Source: Vishniacozyma victoriae
Lineage: Eukaryota; Basidiomycota; Tremellomycetes; Tremellales; Bulleribasidiaceae
Assembly (NCBI GenBank): GCA_017654735.1
Contig: JADPYG010000088.1
Coordinates: 5,146,001-5,210,000 of the forward strand
Direction of reading: 5' to 3'
DNA length: 64,000 nucleotides
Shown piece by piece: positions 24,709-36,337 of this stretch (its first letter is position 1; the number at the start of each line of letters is the position of its first letter). The translations under genes and the position numbers were made by a program. The notes under the pieces are model-generated. The model worked only from the letters and a program-made list of their open reading frames with translations. It did no database searches and was not told the DNA's origin.

Positions 24709-25570
24709 CTACAGATGGATTATGCGACCGTCGGCTGACTGCTTATCATCAACGTAATCGGTGGAGGGGGGGTGATATCTGGTGCCAGATAGCGTGTGAG
24801 TATTGTAGGGGCGGGCCGTACCAGTTGCCTTTTCATCATCGCCTGGAGGGTCAATGGGGCGATTGCCGTACATCGGATGCACAATTTCCTCTTCGAATGT
24901 GTCGTCCTTGTGCGTGAACCCCGAGGCTCTTCGCATTGTATTCGTGACTGTCGACGTGACTGCCGACATGGCCTTCTCACATGCCGGTTTCAAACTGGGA
25001 GTAGCAAACGCGCGCGGATGATCGTTGCCCCACTTATCTAGGGGGCCGATTTTCGTGGCGGAGTCCGCGTTTTCGGGCTTCGTGTTATTATAGATACGGT
25101 ATATCAGGCCCCCGGCGATCGCGCACTCAGCCGCAGTGACTGCACAGACGGATTTCCATCCGAACCATGTTCCCTGGGTCGGCTGGCTCTCCTCTGAAGG
25201 TGATGGTTTTTCCGATTGACATCTTGTACAAGTCAGCCCTCATGCTCATATGAGGACTGGGAAATACTCACTCGAAAATCATCGTCGGACCTCTCTCTGA
25301 ATTAGGCCACTCCTCCTGAGAGCCCCCTATCGCAGTCTGGAGCGGCTCCACGTCGACACCAGTATGACTGTTCGGATCGCCGTTCATCTTGCTGGTACCA
25401 ATGATCCTGCAACGGCCTTCCCAAGGATCGCCCATCGAGGCATCCGTCGGAAGACCATGACGATGCTGCGTCCAGTCGCTTCGGCCGGCGGCAGAAGGGC
25501 CGAAAAGGGGCGTCTGAGCTGTCCCTCGGTAAGCAGAGGCGAGAGAGGGAGGTAATGGGACCGGAGGCAT
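24709..25570 (-). CDS. Unknown small protein with one possible membrane segment
   Basis: Two exons encode about 270 residues. Exon 1 is MPPVPLPPSLASAYRGTAQT through GPTMIF. An intron with 'gagggctgacttgtacaag' follows, then CQSEKPSPSEESQPTQGTW. The segment WKSVCAVTAAECAIAGGLIY could be a single transmembrane helix. It is followed by KPENADSATKIGPLDKWGND and a polar tail ending ADGRIIHL. A proline-rich N-terminus, one short hydrophobic segment and a disordered C-terminus suggest a small membrane-anchored protein. I recognise no family. Confidence 0.6.
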
Positions 25571-26321
25571 TATGTTTTGAAGTTGCGAGTATTGTAATGT
25601 GAGTGAGCGAAGTGAAGAAAATCGGTGATATGGTATGAGAAAAGAATAAAGAAGAAAGATATAGAACCTCTGAGGTCTTTAGAAGCTTTATATATCGAGG
25701 CTGTCACACTTTCATATCGAATGAAAGGTAAATATAAAGGTTTGTCCTTGGGGGCAGCGAGAGAGAAGTATCTCGCAGGGATAGAAAGTGAAAGGAAGGG
25801 GGTGCTCTGTCGTATGGATATGACGTACGCAGAGCTGTGGAGTCGTGGAGCGAGCTCGCTGTAGCACAGCCTCGGTTGCTTCACTACTAGTCTCATGATA
25901 GTGACATTGCTGGGGCAGCATCGTTTGCGAACGAAGGGGCTTACGTTCGACTTCCAGCAACTGCCTTTTGGGTCGCACTCAGCAGAGTCATTTTCTTGTA
26001 GCCGATGTCGGCGAGCGATCTTTCGCAGAAGCTGGATATTCAAGACGAAGTCTGTTTGCGACGACGGATGAGGGGAACAGAGACCAATTTATGAAAGGTT
26101 TCCAGTACTCGTCATCTGCGACGATGTTGCTTCGGTTACGTAACCGGGTAGAGATGGCTCGTGGAACTCATGAAAAATCACACATTGATCCATTCCGACT
26201 CGACTATATTGACTATTCCTACCATTAATTTCTTCAAATGTCCGCCCTATTCTTCAACTACAATCATGTAAAAGTCCTAACTACTAAAGTCCTATCTCAT
26301 TGTCCGTGACCGACTTTGACC
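25571..26321. other. Intergenic, no gene seen
   Basis: 751 bases upstream of the 24709-25570 gene. A 157-codon minus frame (25570-26043) crosses it but ends inside the next gene's start region and shows no splice or composition support. Confidence 0.45.
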
Positions 26322-27657
26322 CTAGTTGAGCAGGTGGAAATTCTGCTGGGCGGATCCGGGGTAGCATTGATAAGTCTGGAGAACACCTTGGTTGGGGTAA
26401 TTAGGCTGGTAAGATGGTCCGGAACCTAGCTGTACATCAAGACATTGGTCTAGGGTCCGTCAGCGACCACACCAGGGAGTAAGGCCAAAGACGTACTGTT
26501 GATGGTTGAAACGGTTCCCTGGTTCCCGAATTGAGTGAACTGCTGTTGACCATATCCACCGCATGACCAAACCTTGACGACGCCATTGTTAGATGGATTG
26601 GACCCAGCATCGAGACACAATCCGTTATTGGAGTGGAGCTTGACAGGTCCAGTGTTCGTAGTATCCCAAAGTTGATATTGAGCGTTAGGCGAAGAGTTGG
26701 GGAAACAGTAGGTCCTGTATTGTTAGCCCAACCATACCACCGAAAGGTCGCTTACACTTCAACAAGAGCACCTGAGAATGCACTTCCACCTTGAACGGTC
26801 AAGCACAAATCATCCCTGTTAAACGGATGAATCCTCTTTCCACCGCCAGCAGGGTCGGTGTAGACGTTGCCTCGAGGCACGTTGGGCAAGACGCCGTTCT
26901 GAGGGGGTGGGGTGGTCGAGGGTGAAGGTGAAGGTGAGGCGGAGGAAGAGGAAGAGGATGACGAGGGTGTAGGGCCCGATTTGTTTCGGATGGACCAGGC
27001 TGGGTGTCAGTTCCGCGAAGTTTCGAGGCGAGCACTGACCTTGATTGGTGTTTCCGGTCGTACATTGGTAGGTCTGAGGACCTGTGGGTCAGTAATGCAG
27101 TAATGGAAGGATCAAGGGAAAGGCCGGAGGCCTGATCATGGGGATTTAGAAATAATGAAAAGGGATTAATGGGTCAAGGATGAGCGAGAGGAATCAGGAA
27201 GAGGAACATACCATTGGTACCCTCGTCCAAGCACTGGTTACCGCCGGTAATTGCAATTCGGCCATCGGCAGTGAGGTACCAAGTCTGAGCGGAAAGACCG
27301 GGGTATGATTGCCAAGTCTACATCATTAGCAAGCTGGACGGCTCACGATACTCAATCACTGACCTTCAGAAGACCATTGTTACCTGGGGTAGTGCCGGCA
27401 TCCATAGCATAGTTGGTGCCAGTCAAAATGACACTTCCACTTCCAGGAGAGATATCCCATCCAGCAGCCGAATTACAGTCCATGGTAACAAGCGGAGTAC
27501 CGTTACCGACCTGTTTAGCGGCTACAGCAGCCGCTCCGCCCGCTGGGGACAAGCATTTCTGATCTCGAGATGAGACTATCAACTGGTTGTTGGCTCGCTT
27601 GACGGGGGACGCCGAGGTCGCCAAAGCGAGAAGGAGGAGAAAGGTTGGGTTGAACAT
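26322..27657 (-). CDS. Secreted protein with two ricin B-type lectin (beta-trefoil) modules, copy 1
   Basis: The signal peptide MFNPTFLLLLALATSASP is followed by VKRANNQLIVSSRDQKCLSP, where KR may be a processing site. The first module has the trefoil pattern: GWDISPGSGSVILTGTNYAM, NNGLLK, TWQSYPGLSAQTWYLTADGR, QCLDEG. A Ser/Pro linker (SGPTPSSSSSSSASPSPSP) leads to the second module, with HPFNRDDLCLTVQGG, QYQLWDTTNTGPVKLHSNNG, LCLDAGSNPSNNGVVKVWSC, QQQFTQF and QCLDV. The protein ends SAQQNFHLLN. The QxW-type repeats and CLD motifs mark carbohydrate-binding ricin B folds. It is probably secreted and binds glycans. No catalytic domain is present. It is closely related to the 44800-46250 gene. 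Confidence 0.85.
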
Positions 27658-28679
27658 TGCTGCTTGATGTCAGGTGTATTATTGTATTCTATAGTATAGT
27701 CCGACTGGAGTAGTAGGTATTGACTAAAGAGGTGGAAGTGAAGAAGAAGAAATCAGAGACATCGGAATGTCTTATATGCCTTCTTTCTCTCGCCGAGACC
27801 GGCTAAACCGGCCATCCCTCTCGTCAGCATTGCTCGCTTTCTGCATTATTGCGATGCACGAGCAAGGTCCCAGCTCCACATACGTCAGTTGGGAGAAGAA
27901 GGGAGAGGCGGGGTAGTAGAGCCTGATCTCGGGCCTCCGTGGAGCGTACAACGTCAGGTTTACGCCTCTACACACTATACCACCGGTCATCCGGCTATCG
28001 GTGAATTGCTCAATTGAGTGATTCCAGCTAACCATTATTGGAAGTTGGGGCAAAGTACATGCGGACACACCATGAGGATGGTGAAGCTAATCAAGCGGGG
28101 CTATGCACCGACTCGGACCCGAGTGTCTCTGAAACACTCCAAAGGGGGATATGGGAGCTCTGAAATCTATATTGGGGCATAAGCGGTACTCTGAACAGTA
28201 ACCCTCGAATTTCTCAGGAACCGGAAAAGGTGAGACAGATACCTAGTGCCTAGTGCCTGTCGGTCAAGAAGGTAATGAATGGCTTCTTCATTGGAGCCGA
28301 GAGTGAGCCGGTTGAGTCTTTGAACGCGGAACTAAGTCTTCCTTGATGTGTGAAGCGAGACCGGGTACTTGCATTAAGGCTAGGCGCTTGTCTCACCCCA
28401 GTAGACTGGTTTGTTTAGAAGCTTTCCATCCGGATCCGAGGTATCATTTAGCCTATTGAGCAAGAAGGTACCCGAGGTGAGGACATTGCTGACCGATGAC
28501 TGACTCTCCGAGACCACACGCTCGCGGATACGCTAGGGGATAATAACGTGACACTGCTCAGCTTGCGACCAGAAGACAACTGAGATACATAGAGAGCGAT
28601 CTAACCTTTTCTTGAATTACTTAAAATGAAGCGCATTTGTCTCTCCTAGGAGAACCTTCGGAGATACTTGGCGACCGCC
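27658..28679. promoter_or_regulatory. Promoter of lectin 1 and long intergenic region
   Basis: Reading on the gene's strand, a TATA-like ATATAAG sits near 27772-27778. A block at 27809-27830 with CGGCCAT and CTCGTCAGCAT (as written on the + strand) recurs upstream of lectin 2. Nothing else is recognised as far as the transporter stop. Confidence 0.5.
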
Positions 28680-30580
28680 CTACTCTCCACCATGATCTCG
28701 CCTCTGTTCATGGGAAGGTGGGACAACTTGCTGTTGTACTTCGGTCACGTATCCCTTGAACTTGCGAAGTGGCACACCCTTTTCGAACATCTCGTCAATC
28801 TCGGCTGGTGTCCTCTGAAACCGAATTAGCTGGTGAGAGGCAAAAAGTGTAAATGGTGGACGTACTCTGGCAGTTTCTGGTACTATGAACCATGCGACAG
28901 CGACGGCAATGAACCCCGTGCACCCGAAAAAGAACCCAGTGCGGACCCCCCAATTGGGAGCGCCCTTCAACATGATCGGCGTGACGAATGAAAACTAGGC
29001 CAGTCAGCACCAGTCTGGACGATCTTGAACTCACCATGATCGAAAACAAGTTTGGAATTGCAAGACCCCACCCAGCTGACATGGCCCTGAAATCTTGTTT
29101 TGGAATCTCCGAGAGGTAGGCGTAACCGATTGCACTACTGGAGGTGGTCGAGAAAGTTGCCAGGCAAGCAAAAAATACGAGAAGACTGCCGAGCGCGGGT
29201 CGGCCAGCGACGTCGAACATACCGGTGGCTCCCATTCCAAAGTCGGCACAGACAGTGACCATATATCCGTAGACAGTCAGTGGCCGACGGCCCCATTGAT
29301 CGACAAGGACCATCGTGAAGCACATTGAAATGAGCTGAACACAGGACAAGATGACGGTGACCAGGAACGGGTCTTTGTTGCCGGCGATCTGGACTGAAAG
29401 GTCAGCAGCATTTCGTATTGCGATGCAAGCGACTCACAGAAGTAGGTGGCATAGTTATTGAATACGGAAAGTCCAACGAATTGCTGACACAGCTTGGGCC
29501 AAAGGGCGATGATGAGTCGCTTGCCGTTGAGTCCCATGAATATCCGCTTCATGGGAATTTTACCGGTTTCGCCCGCTCGATGTCGCTGTTCGGCGATGGT
29601 ATTCTGCATCACGGCAATCTCATTGTCGACGTCGTATCCTGGTACTCCACCTTTCAGCATCAAGAGCGTCTTGCGAGCTTTATCTGTCTTGTCTTTGCCG
29701 ACCAGCCACCAAGGGGACTCGGGGAGGAAACAGTAGACAATCGCCAAGCCCCCAATCATACCCCACTGGGTATAGATTGCGAGACGGAAGTCGAAGGGGT
29801 GTAGCTTGTTGAGTCGTTGAAGACCGACCGCGGACATGAGCTGACCAGTGACATACCAGCTGACACATCAGCTTATTTCTTGACTGGCGAGCCTGAAACT
29901 TGGTGTGCTCACAAAGTATAAGCTTCGGTAAATAGCCCTCGAATTTGAGTTGGTGCTAGCTCGTTGATGAACAGGGGAAGTGTTCCTTGCATCGCCCCGA
30001 CACCGGCACCCGATAGTAACTTGGCTCCGAGCCATCCCCCTGTAGTCGTCACAAAGGATTCGGCGAAGATGGACTAAAGTGTCAGCATGATCCATAGAGA
30101 CGCCATCAGGTGACTTACCGCTGTCAAAAAGATCCAGGTTGTCCAAAGAGCGACCCTTCGTCCAAACTTGTCACTGACGAAAGAGATGGCGACTTGAGCT
30201 AAACATTGGGCAGCACTTGCAGTTCCTCCCCAAGCAGAGACCCATTTGGCGTTCATCACCTTGGCTCCGGGATCGAATTGGCGGATAAAACCTTTGTTGG
30301 AAACGATCGACCCGTTGAAAGATCCTTGATTTTCAGCTTACGTTCTCCCAAGAGCTTTTCTCAGCTCGGACATACCTTGATAGCCATCCAAAGAGGCCGA
30401 AAACGCAGCCATGAAACAGACAAGACCTATCTTTCGATACATCTTGGCGGCTTGCCAGACCGAGAGCTTATCGAAGGCTTGGATCTGTTGTGGCTCAAAA
30501 TCCCTCTCTTGCTTATGATCCACATCGTCATCATGTTGGATATCTTGTTGCTTGACCTCGATCTCGTTGTCGTGATTCAT
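28680..30580 (-). CDS. MFS sugar transporter
   Basis: This is a twelve-helix proton/sugar symporter of the fungal sugar-porter group. The start MNHDNEIEVKQQDIQHDDDV is a charged cytosolic tail. TM1 is GLVCFMAAFSASLDGYQ, followed by NAKWVSAWGGTASAAQCLAQ and FVSDKFGRRVALWTTW, the sugar-porter D-[KR]-x-G-R-[RK] loop. Then come GVGAMQGTLPLFINELAPTQ and IRGLFTEAY, the PESPWWLVGKDK motif, KLCQQFVGLSVFNNYATYF (helix 7), VLVDQWGRRPLTVYGY (second GRR) and AYLSEIPKQDFRAMSAGWG. The end is FIVPETAR with RTPAEIDEMFEKGVP. This last form is typical of hexose/oligosaccharide transporters such as maltose or alpha-glucoside permeases. Six or so introns were joined. It is transcribed divergently from the 30972 gene. 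Confidence 0.9.
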
Positions 30581-30971
30581 TGCGCAGGGTTGTGAATGCG
30601 GGGATGAAGATCACTAGCGTCTCCACAGGGGTGCCCCTCTATATATGTACTCGTCCAATTTGCGCGGATCCGCAACTCCGCGTTCGGGGCCGAAGGCTCC
30701 CCCTCGTTCATCCCTTGCTTGCGCTGTGGTCGCTAACGCCGGCACCTATTTTCGTCTACATGCCCGATTAACACCCGGCCCGCCGGCCCTTTCGTACCGG
30801 AAAGTGACCAAATCTGATCGACAAATCAAGCCACTTCGTCCGGCGCCGCATCTCCGCTACTGACCGCCGACCCGCCGACGTTTATCCAGGTGATGCTGAC
30901 TCGCCGCATTTCACCCCTCTGACTCTAGCATCTTTTCTTCCAACATCTCGACCTTCTAGATATCTACCAAC
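30581..30971. promoter_or_regulatory. Shared divergent promoter with CGG/CCG elements
   Basis: These 391 bases serve the transporter (-) and the 30972 gene (+). A TATA-like ctatatatg is at about 30641. The region is unusually rich in CGG/CCG triplets, including palindromes gcggatccgc (about 30666-30675) and tcggggccga (about 30685-30694), both of CGG-N2-CCG form. Zn2Cys6 regulators bind paired CGG triplets, and one is encoded nearby at 32955-35888. Confidence 0.45.
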
Positions 30972-32831
30972 ATGTTTGTCGGTCTCAATGATATATCCTA
31001 CAATGACACCCACCGTCAGCTCTTCGATGAGGGCATGGCCATGCTCGACGCGAATGCAGCTCTTCCTTTACTGTGAGTCATCCCTATTTCAGCAATTCTT
31101 ATTTTACCAGGTGGGGCTCAGCCAAGCTCTCGTCATGGTACTCGATAGGACTGTTCATGAGAGGCGATAGCGGCGATAGGATCACCGCGAACAAGCTGTT
31201 ATCCAACAGTTTGACAATGCAGGATCTCGACACCGATTTCGAGCAGAACTATGGCAGTTTCAAGAAAGCACTCAACGTTCCATTCTCAAGCGGAAAGAAC
31301 GCGTTGTGGAAGGGGGAAATTTACGACTCATATGACCCCAACAATGCGTACGTACAAGATCAGATCCGTCGCCCATCGCTTACAAACAAGTCTTTTTGTG
31401 ACCATGGCTGGTATCGTGGCCGAATCGCTTTTTGGTGATCAGCTTGACCCGGAAGTGAGAAAAAGGTTACATAAGGCAATGCATGTCGCCTGCTTGGGTA
31501 ATGCCAAAAGGGAGGGTGACTGGCATGGCGATGACATGTGGCCTTCGTATTCGAACGTGGGTACTACCTGCACGCCCGAAAGCTCATCCCTTAGCCATGG
31601 TACCTCCGCTGTGTCTGCTCAGCCTTTGTGGGCAACCTAGTTGGGGACAAAGAGCTTGTGGAAAAGTCAGATGTGAGTCTGATCGATGACGACCAGAAAG
31701 CATGCTGACTTCCATAGCGGTGGGCAGCGGAATCAACGGCTTTGTGGGAAAAGTACGATTCTCCCGGCGAATACAACTCGCCCACTTACGCCGGAATCAC
31801 TCTCATGGCTCTCGGTCTGGCTCAATACTGCCCCAAGACATCCGCGATCTACCAAGTGGCACCCAAGCTCATTCGAAGCGTCTGGGTTTCTCTTGGTGAG
31901 TGATCAAATGGGGCATGTCTGATGTACAGGCGAGACCTACAACCCATCTTTGCTAAATATCGCCGGACCGTGGGACCGAACGTATGGCTACTGTATGACC
32001 CAGTACTACGCGTCTATCGCCTTACCAATCGCCGCGCTGACTGGTCTTGATGTCCCATTACCAATGCCTCGACCCTTGAACGGATCAAGTCACTACTCCG
32101 ATGGGGCTTTGATTCCGATGCAGATCTTGGTGTCCCCGTATGTGGAGAAGCCAATCATTGACGATACCCATTTGACGTCTCGGTTTACCAAACTGTACGC
32201 ACCGCATACCTACGAGCCCAAGTCGATTTTCCCTCCCCACGACAAGCGACCACGGGAGTACAGCTTCTATCTAGAGGAAGGATTGAGCGTTGGTGGAGTC
32301 TCTTTTGATGAGGACCACTTAGGAGGACCCAAAGGCATTCAAGCCCAATTCGTGCCGGGCACGATCCAATGGGATTCGGGCAGACATGGAGGAGGTGTTG
32401 GATGGCTCACTGTAAGCCCATCAAAGATGACGTCTCCCACAATGCTAACACAGTAGGTCTGGCCGACCTCGGCCTGTGCATCCATGGTTGCCTCGGCAGA
32501 GGCGTTGGTGGTACGATATCCGAAACCCGTCGAGTTCGCCAATTCCCCCTCAAGCAATGTCATGCGCCTTCACATCGGGGCTTTACCTTTCCTCCAACTG
32601 GACGGTAAATCATTCGATTCCGATAGGGAGAGTCTTCCCGGCCTGGATATCCAATTCAGCGGTAACGTGGTCGAACGAGGTCAGCGGACTTTGAAGTTCG
32701 GTACCGAGACTAGGACACACGGAGCGTATCATTATGTGCTGGAGTATACTTGGGAAGGCGATGTTGGCGTACCCGAGCTGGTCATCGGCTTCAAGAAGAC
32801 GACCCCTCCTCAGTACCATCTAAAATTCTAG
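30972..32831 (+). CDS. Uncharacterised conserved fungal protein, possibly a carbohydrate-active enzyme
   Basis: The start MFVGLNDISYNDTHRQLFDE joins exons reading WGSAKLSSWYSIGLFMRGDS, then VTMAGIVAESLFGDQLDP, GDWHGDDMWPSYSNV, EKYDSPGEYNSPTYAGITLM, NIAGPWDRTYGYCMTQYYA, DHLGGPKGIQAQFVPGTIQW and LPFLQLDGKSFDSDRESLPG, ending TTPPQYHLKF. Acidic and aromatic clusters (GDWHGDDMW, NSPTY, GPWDRTYGY) look like an active-site lining on helical repeats, as in alpha/alpha-barrel sugar enzymes. There is no signal peptide. I know of similar uncharacterised fungal proteins but no proven activity. Its position beside a sugar transporter and a regulator suggests a catabolic role; this is inference only. Confidence 0.6.
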
Positions 32832-32954
32832 ATATCATATCAAATATGACTCAAGGATATCCATCGATTCAGTTGTACAGGTACTGGAGCTCGGCTTAGA
32901 CTGCATAGATACAGCTTGCATGCATCATTGACTTGCTATTTGCAGGCCGGGATC

Positions 32955-35888
32955 TCAAGACCCGAATATCTGCCAGAGGTCGGTGAGATCATCGTCGAAG
33001 GCATTGACAGAGCTCGAAGAACCCTGACCCGATTCAGCTTTGATTCGTATTGGATCGTATCGTCGACTTACGCTCATATCTATTGGATGTGAACCCGGCT
33101 GGGCGTTCTGATGCGGATACCAGGCTAGTCCAAGCGTACTCGTCAAGGCGGCGGACGGGTCAGCACCGCCGCTCGCATCTGTAATTGCGAAGGGTGCAGA
33201 TACACCGGATCTTGGTGGTAATACTCGAGCACGGCGCGCTCTCAGTAATGTTCGCCTGATTCGCTCTACAGATAGCTGACCCGGCACTATAGATGTCAGC
33301 TTGCGTTGGGCTGAGCACACTCACCTTGCTGCAGGACAGTCACAAATTGGTCGATTTTACAGCCAACTTCGCGAAGGTCGATATCGATCGGTGCGAGGGT
33401 GACTAGTCTCAAGAGGAGGCGGACTGCAAATATCACGCCAATGTCTTCCACGTCAGCTAATCTCATGACCATTAGGGCTTACGGGTTAATGTATTGGCTG
33501 AATAGTCAGCTACAGTATTGATAATCAAAATCTGACGGCGACTTACAGCTGGCGAAACGTTTGCCATACTGTTTGACTGGTCAATATATATTCAGAGGTG
33601 GACAGATCACGCTGTACTCACACCTTGTTCACTTGTGACCATCTGTAACAGTGTCCAGGCAGCATAAACCGCTTTCGACAAGGCCTCGCCTTGAGACCGG
33701 GAGAGAGAGCCTCCATGGTTGGCAGCCAAGTCATGTAAGAGCCGAGAATTGGTGGTAAGACTTGATCTCAGTCAATTTGGCATGAAGGCAGTTGAGAGAA
33801 CGACTAACACAGCATGACACTTTGACGACAGCACTGGGCCGTCAGCGCAAAGCGAGCAGCTTCAATGGGGAGCTTACGAAGATCGCGAATATAGTTGCCT
33901 TGCGGCACACCAATCAGGTCTGCCATTAGGTCCGAGCCATGCGTTTCCGTCAGACCTACTATAGTAGGCATCCCATTCTGCAAACCACCGCTCATAGAAC
34001 TCGTTGTCCCGCCTGACCTCTTCAGAGATCTGATCTACAGCCATATCGACAGGACCCCAGAAGGTAAGGTGGCTTCTTGCTACCAGGGTCAGTGATAATC
34101 GTATTGGCTGAAGACTCACTCCTGCCGCTCAGCAGCTCAACGGCAGCTACCAGCCGACCGTCGGTTACCATGCTCATTGAATGTTGCAAGAATTGACGAC
34201 CTAAAGATGAACTTGGATCATCTCCGAGTAACAATGGTCTGCAATAGTTGAAGGCCATTCTACAGATGAGCGATATGCCAGTGAGATTAGGAGCTGCCCA
34301 CTCACTCGTATTCCGATTTGCAGATCTTCGAAGCCTGTATCAGCGTCGCCCATTGCAGGTCAGACATCGACTCACTGCAAGCCACAATCTTGCTCCCACC
34401 ACTCTATCCTGTTCCTCTTGGATATCTCGTGGGTTCAAGTCACTCGATGCCGGGTCAAGATACTCCAAAGTGGGCAGACACCGGTGGAGCTGTGCTTCAA
34501 GTCTAGCGGTCAGCTCGATTAGCTAGGCTGGCTTACCCTAGCCTGAATGCATGTCCACTGAACCTCCATCCTGCCTGACCCCACCCGGAAAGTATTACTA
34601 CTGGATCAGCCATCGATTGATGTCTCACTTACTGAGCGCCTGAATCCCTTCGACGCGGGTCATTACATGGCTGGTAGGGACTAGTACCTCTGTTGCCGCT
34701 GAAAGCCAATCAGTCCCTTTCATATCTCAGAAGCAGGAGAGAGTGCATACCCAGAGACATGATGTGAGTACGCAGATGCTGCTGTTCATCGCCTGCAGGA
34801 GCTATTGAGTCAGTGAGCAGGTACGGGCATTTGGTAATCCAGACTTACCGCCTTTGCCATCGACGACGAGGGCCACAAAAAGTAAAGCACTGAGAAGGAA
34901 CGAGGAACGCGACCGTAGGCTATCGATCAGCTGACATATACGATTAAGCGGAGTACCGTTTCTTACCTTTCCCAAGTATCCAATCGAGGGTCAAGAATGG
35001 GGAGAGACTGGTGACTTTGCTCATAGTATCTACATTAGTTAGCCCGACATCTACCGCTTTCGATCATCACTCACACTTCTAGCAGCTTGCGACCCCTCAA
35101 CTCGCTGATTAGTCCCAAAATCACGGGATCTCCAGGAAGACGAGTTGGAATTTCAGGACCTCTATGGCTGCCTGATCGATAGCTCAATGGACTCCCATCG
35201 AATGAGTGGGTTATGGCTTGGTGCGAGTCCGGAATCGTTTCAGCGTCGGTAACCATCTTGCCCAGGGGAGCCATCGTTGCCAGCTCATCCAAGGGATCAT
35301 CCTCGATCTCATCATCATTAGCGGACACCTGTTGGTTGAGAGTGTTGCCGTGCGTGAGACCTCTTGAGCTCGATGCCGAGCATGGTTCCGGTCCAGTGTT
35401 GTTTGCGTACAGATCGGTTGTGTTGAAAGTATCCCTCGACTCCGCTGGCTTTTCCGCACTTTGCCGAGTATGTGGGACTGCGGCTGATTTATCGGTCGAA
35501 GTGCCAGCCATCATGTCGAGTGTTCGCTGCATCTTCTCCATTTGCTCTTTGACCCGTTTCAACTCTGATGCCAAGGACTTGACCTGCCTGGAAATCAGCA
35601 TCATTTCGTGCCGCTGGTAAGCTTACTCGTCGATCCGGGTAATCTTAGACTTTCTACGCCCATCATGATGACATTCCAGGTCATTTGTAAGACATCTTGA
35701 GCATATCTCTCCTTCCATGCCATCACATTTCACTTTGCGATGATAGCAGGCATCCTAAATTTCAGTTTTTCCGTTTAGCCCAAAAGAAGTGACAACATCA
35801 GGGCGTTGCAGGGTAGCAAGTCACTCACGCAAGCTTCTGAGAGACATCAGCTTGTTCTCGGGGTGTAATCGTATCTCTTACTAGGCAT
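32955..35888 (-). CDS. Zn2Cys6 fungal-type transcription factor
   Basis: The start codon at 35888 is followed almost at once by an intron. MPKACDACYHRKVKCDG continues with a segment containing ICSRCLTNDLEC. Cysteines at about 5, 8, 15, 23, 26 and 33 give CX2CX6CX7CX2CX6C, the binuclear zinc cluster of fungal regulators. A coiled-coil linker follows (QVKSLASELKRVKEQMEKMQ), then a Ser/Thr-rich region and, through many small exons down to 32955, the regulatory middle-homology region. Fragments such as PGDPVILGLISELRGRKLLE, FTFWGPVDMAVDQISEEV and RRDNEFYERWFAEWDAYYS are visible. The end is DDDLTDLWQIFGS, an acidic tail that could activate. It probably regulates the adjacent transporter and 30972 gene. 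Exon edges between 33300 and 35050 are not all resolved. Confidence 0.85.
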
Positions 35889-36337
35889 AATGAATAGCAG
35901 TGAGCTATATGATAGGGGTCATGATACCGCTAGACCTCACGGTCGGGTCATGATCAATCGCTGGCTCGGAAAAACCGGACCGGATCTATCTAATCCAACT
36001 CGACGCATTTCAGGGATTGAAATCTGCTTCCTGCAAAATGGTAACGGAATGCTTCGGGCAGTTTGGCCGGGTCAGCAACATAAGCTCGCAGACAAGCGAC
36101 AGTCGCTACACGTCACATCAATCTTCTTCGCTAAAGCTGGAACTGGGCGAAAGGATCGCCATCCTCATAAATGGCCTTCACCCGGGATACGTTGTCTAGG
36201 GCACCACCGATCGTGGATTCGAGATTCAGACTGGTAGCATCGTATTGGCCGAAATAGCATGACATACGATTACATAGCATGAAACATCCTCTAATCTATA
36301 AAAACCCATTCTAAATGTCCATACATCATTCTCAAGC
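35889..36337. promoter_or_regulatory. Promoter of the Zn2Cys6 regulator
   Basis: CGG-N5-CCG (cggaaaaaccg) lies at about 35968-35978, about 80-90 bases upstream of the start codon, with another accgg just beyond it. This spacing could allow autoregulation by a Zn2Cys6 protein. No gene is seen in the rest. Confidence 0.35.

Noticed and set aside
25570..26043. 157-codon minus frame upstream of the 24709-25570 gene
   Set aside because: It runs into the next gene's start in a different frame and has no recognisable motif; probably chance.
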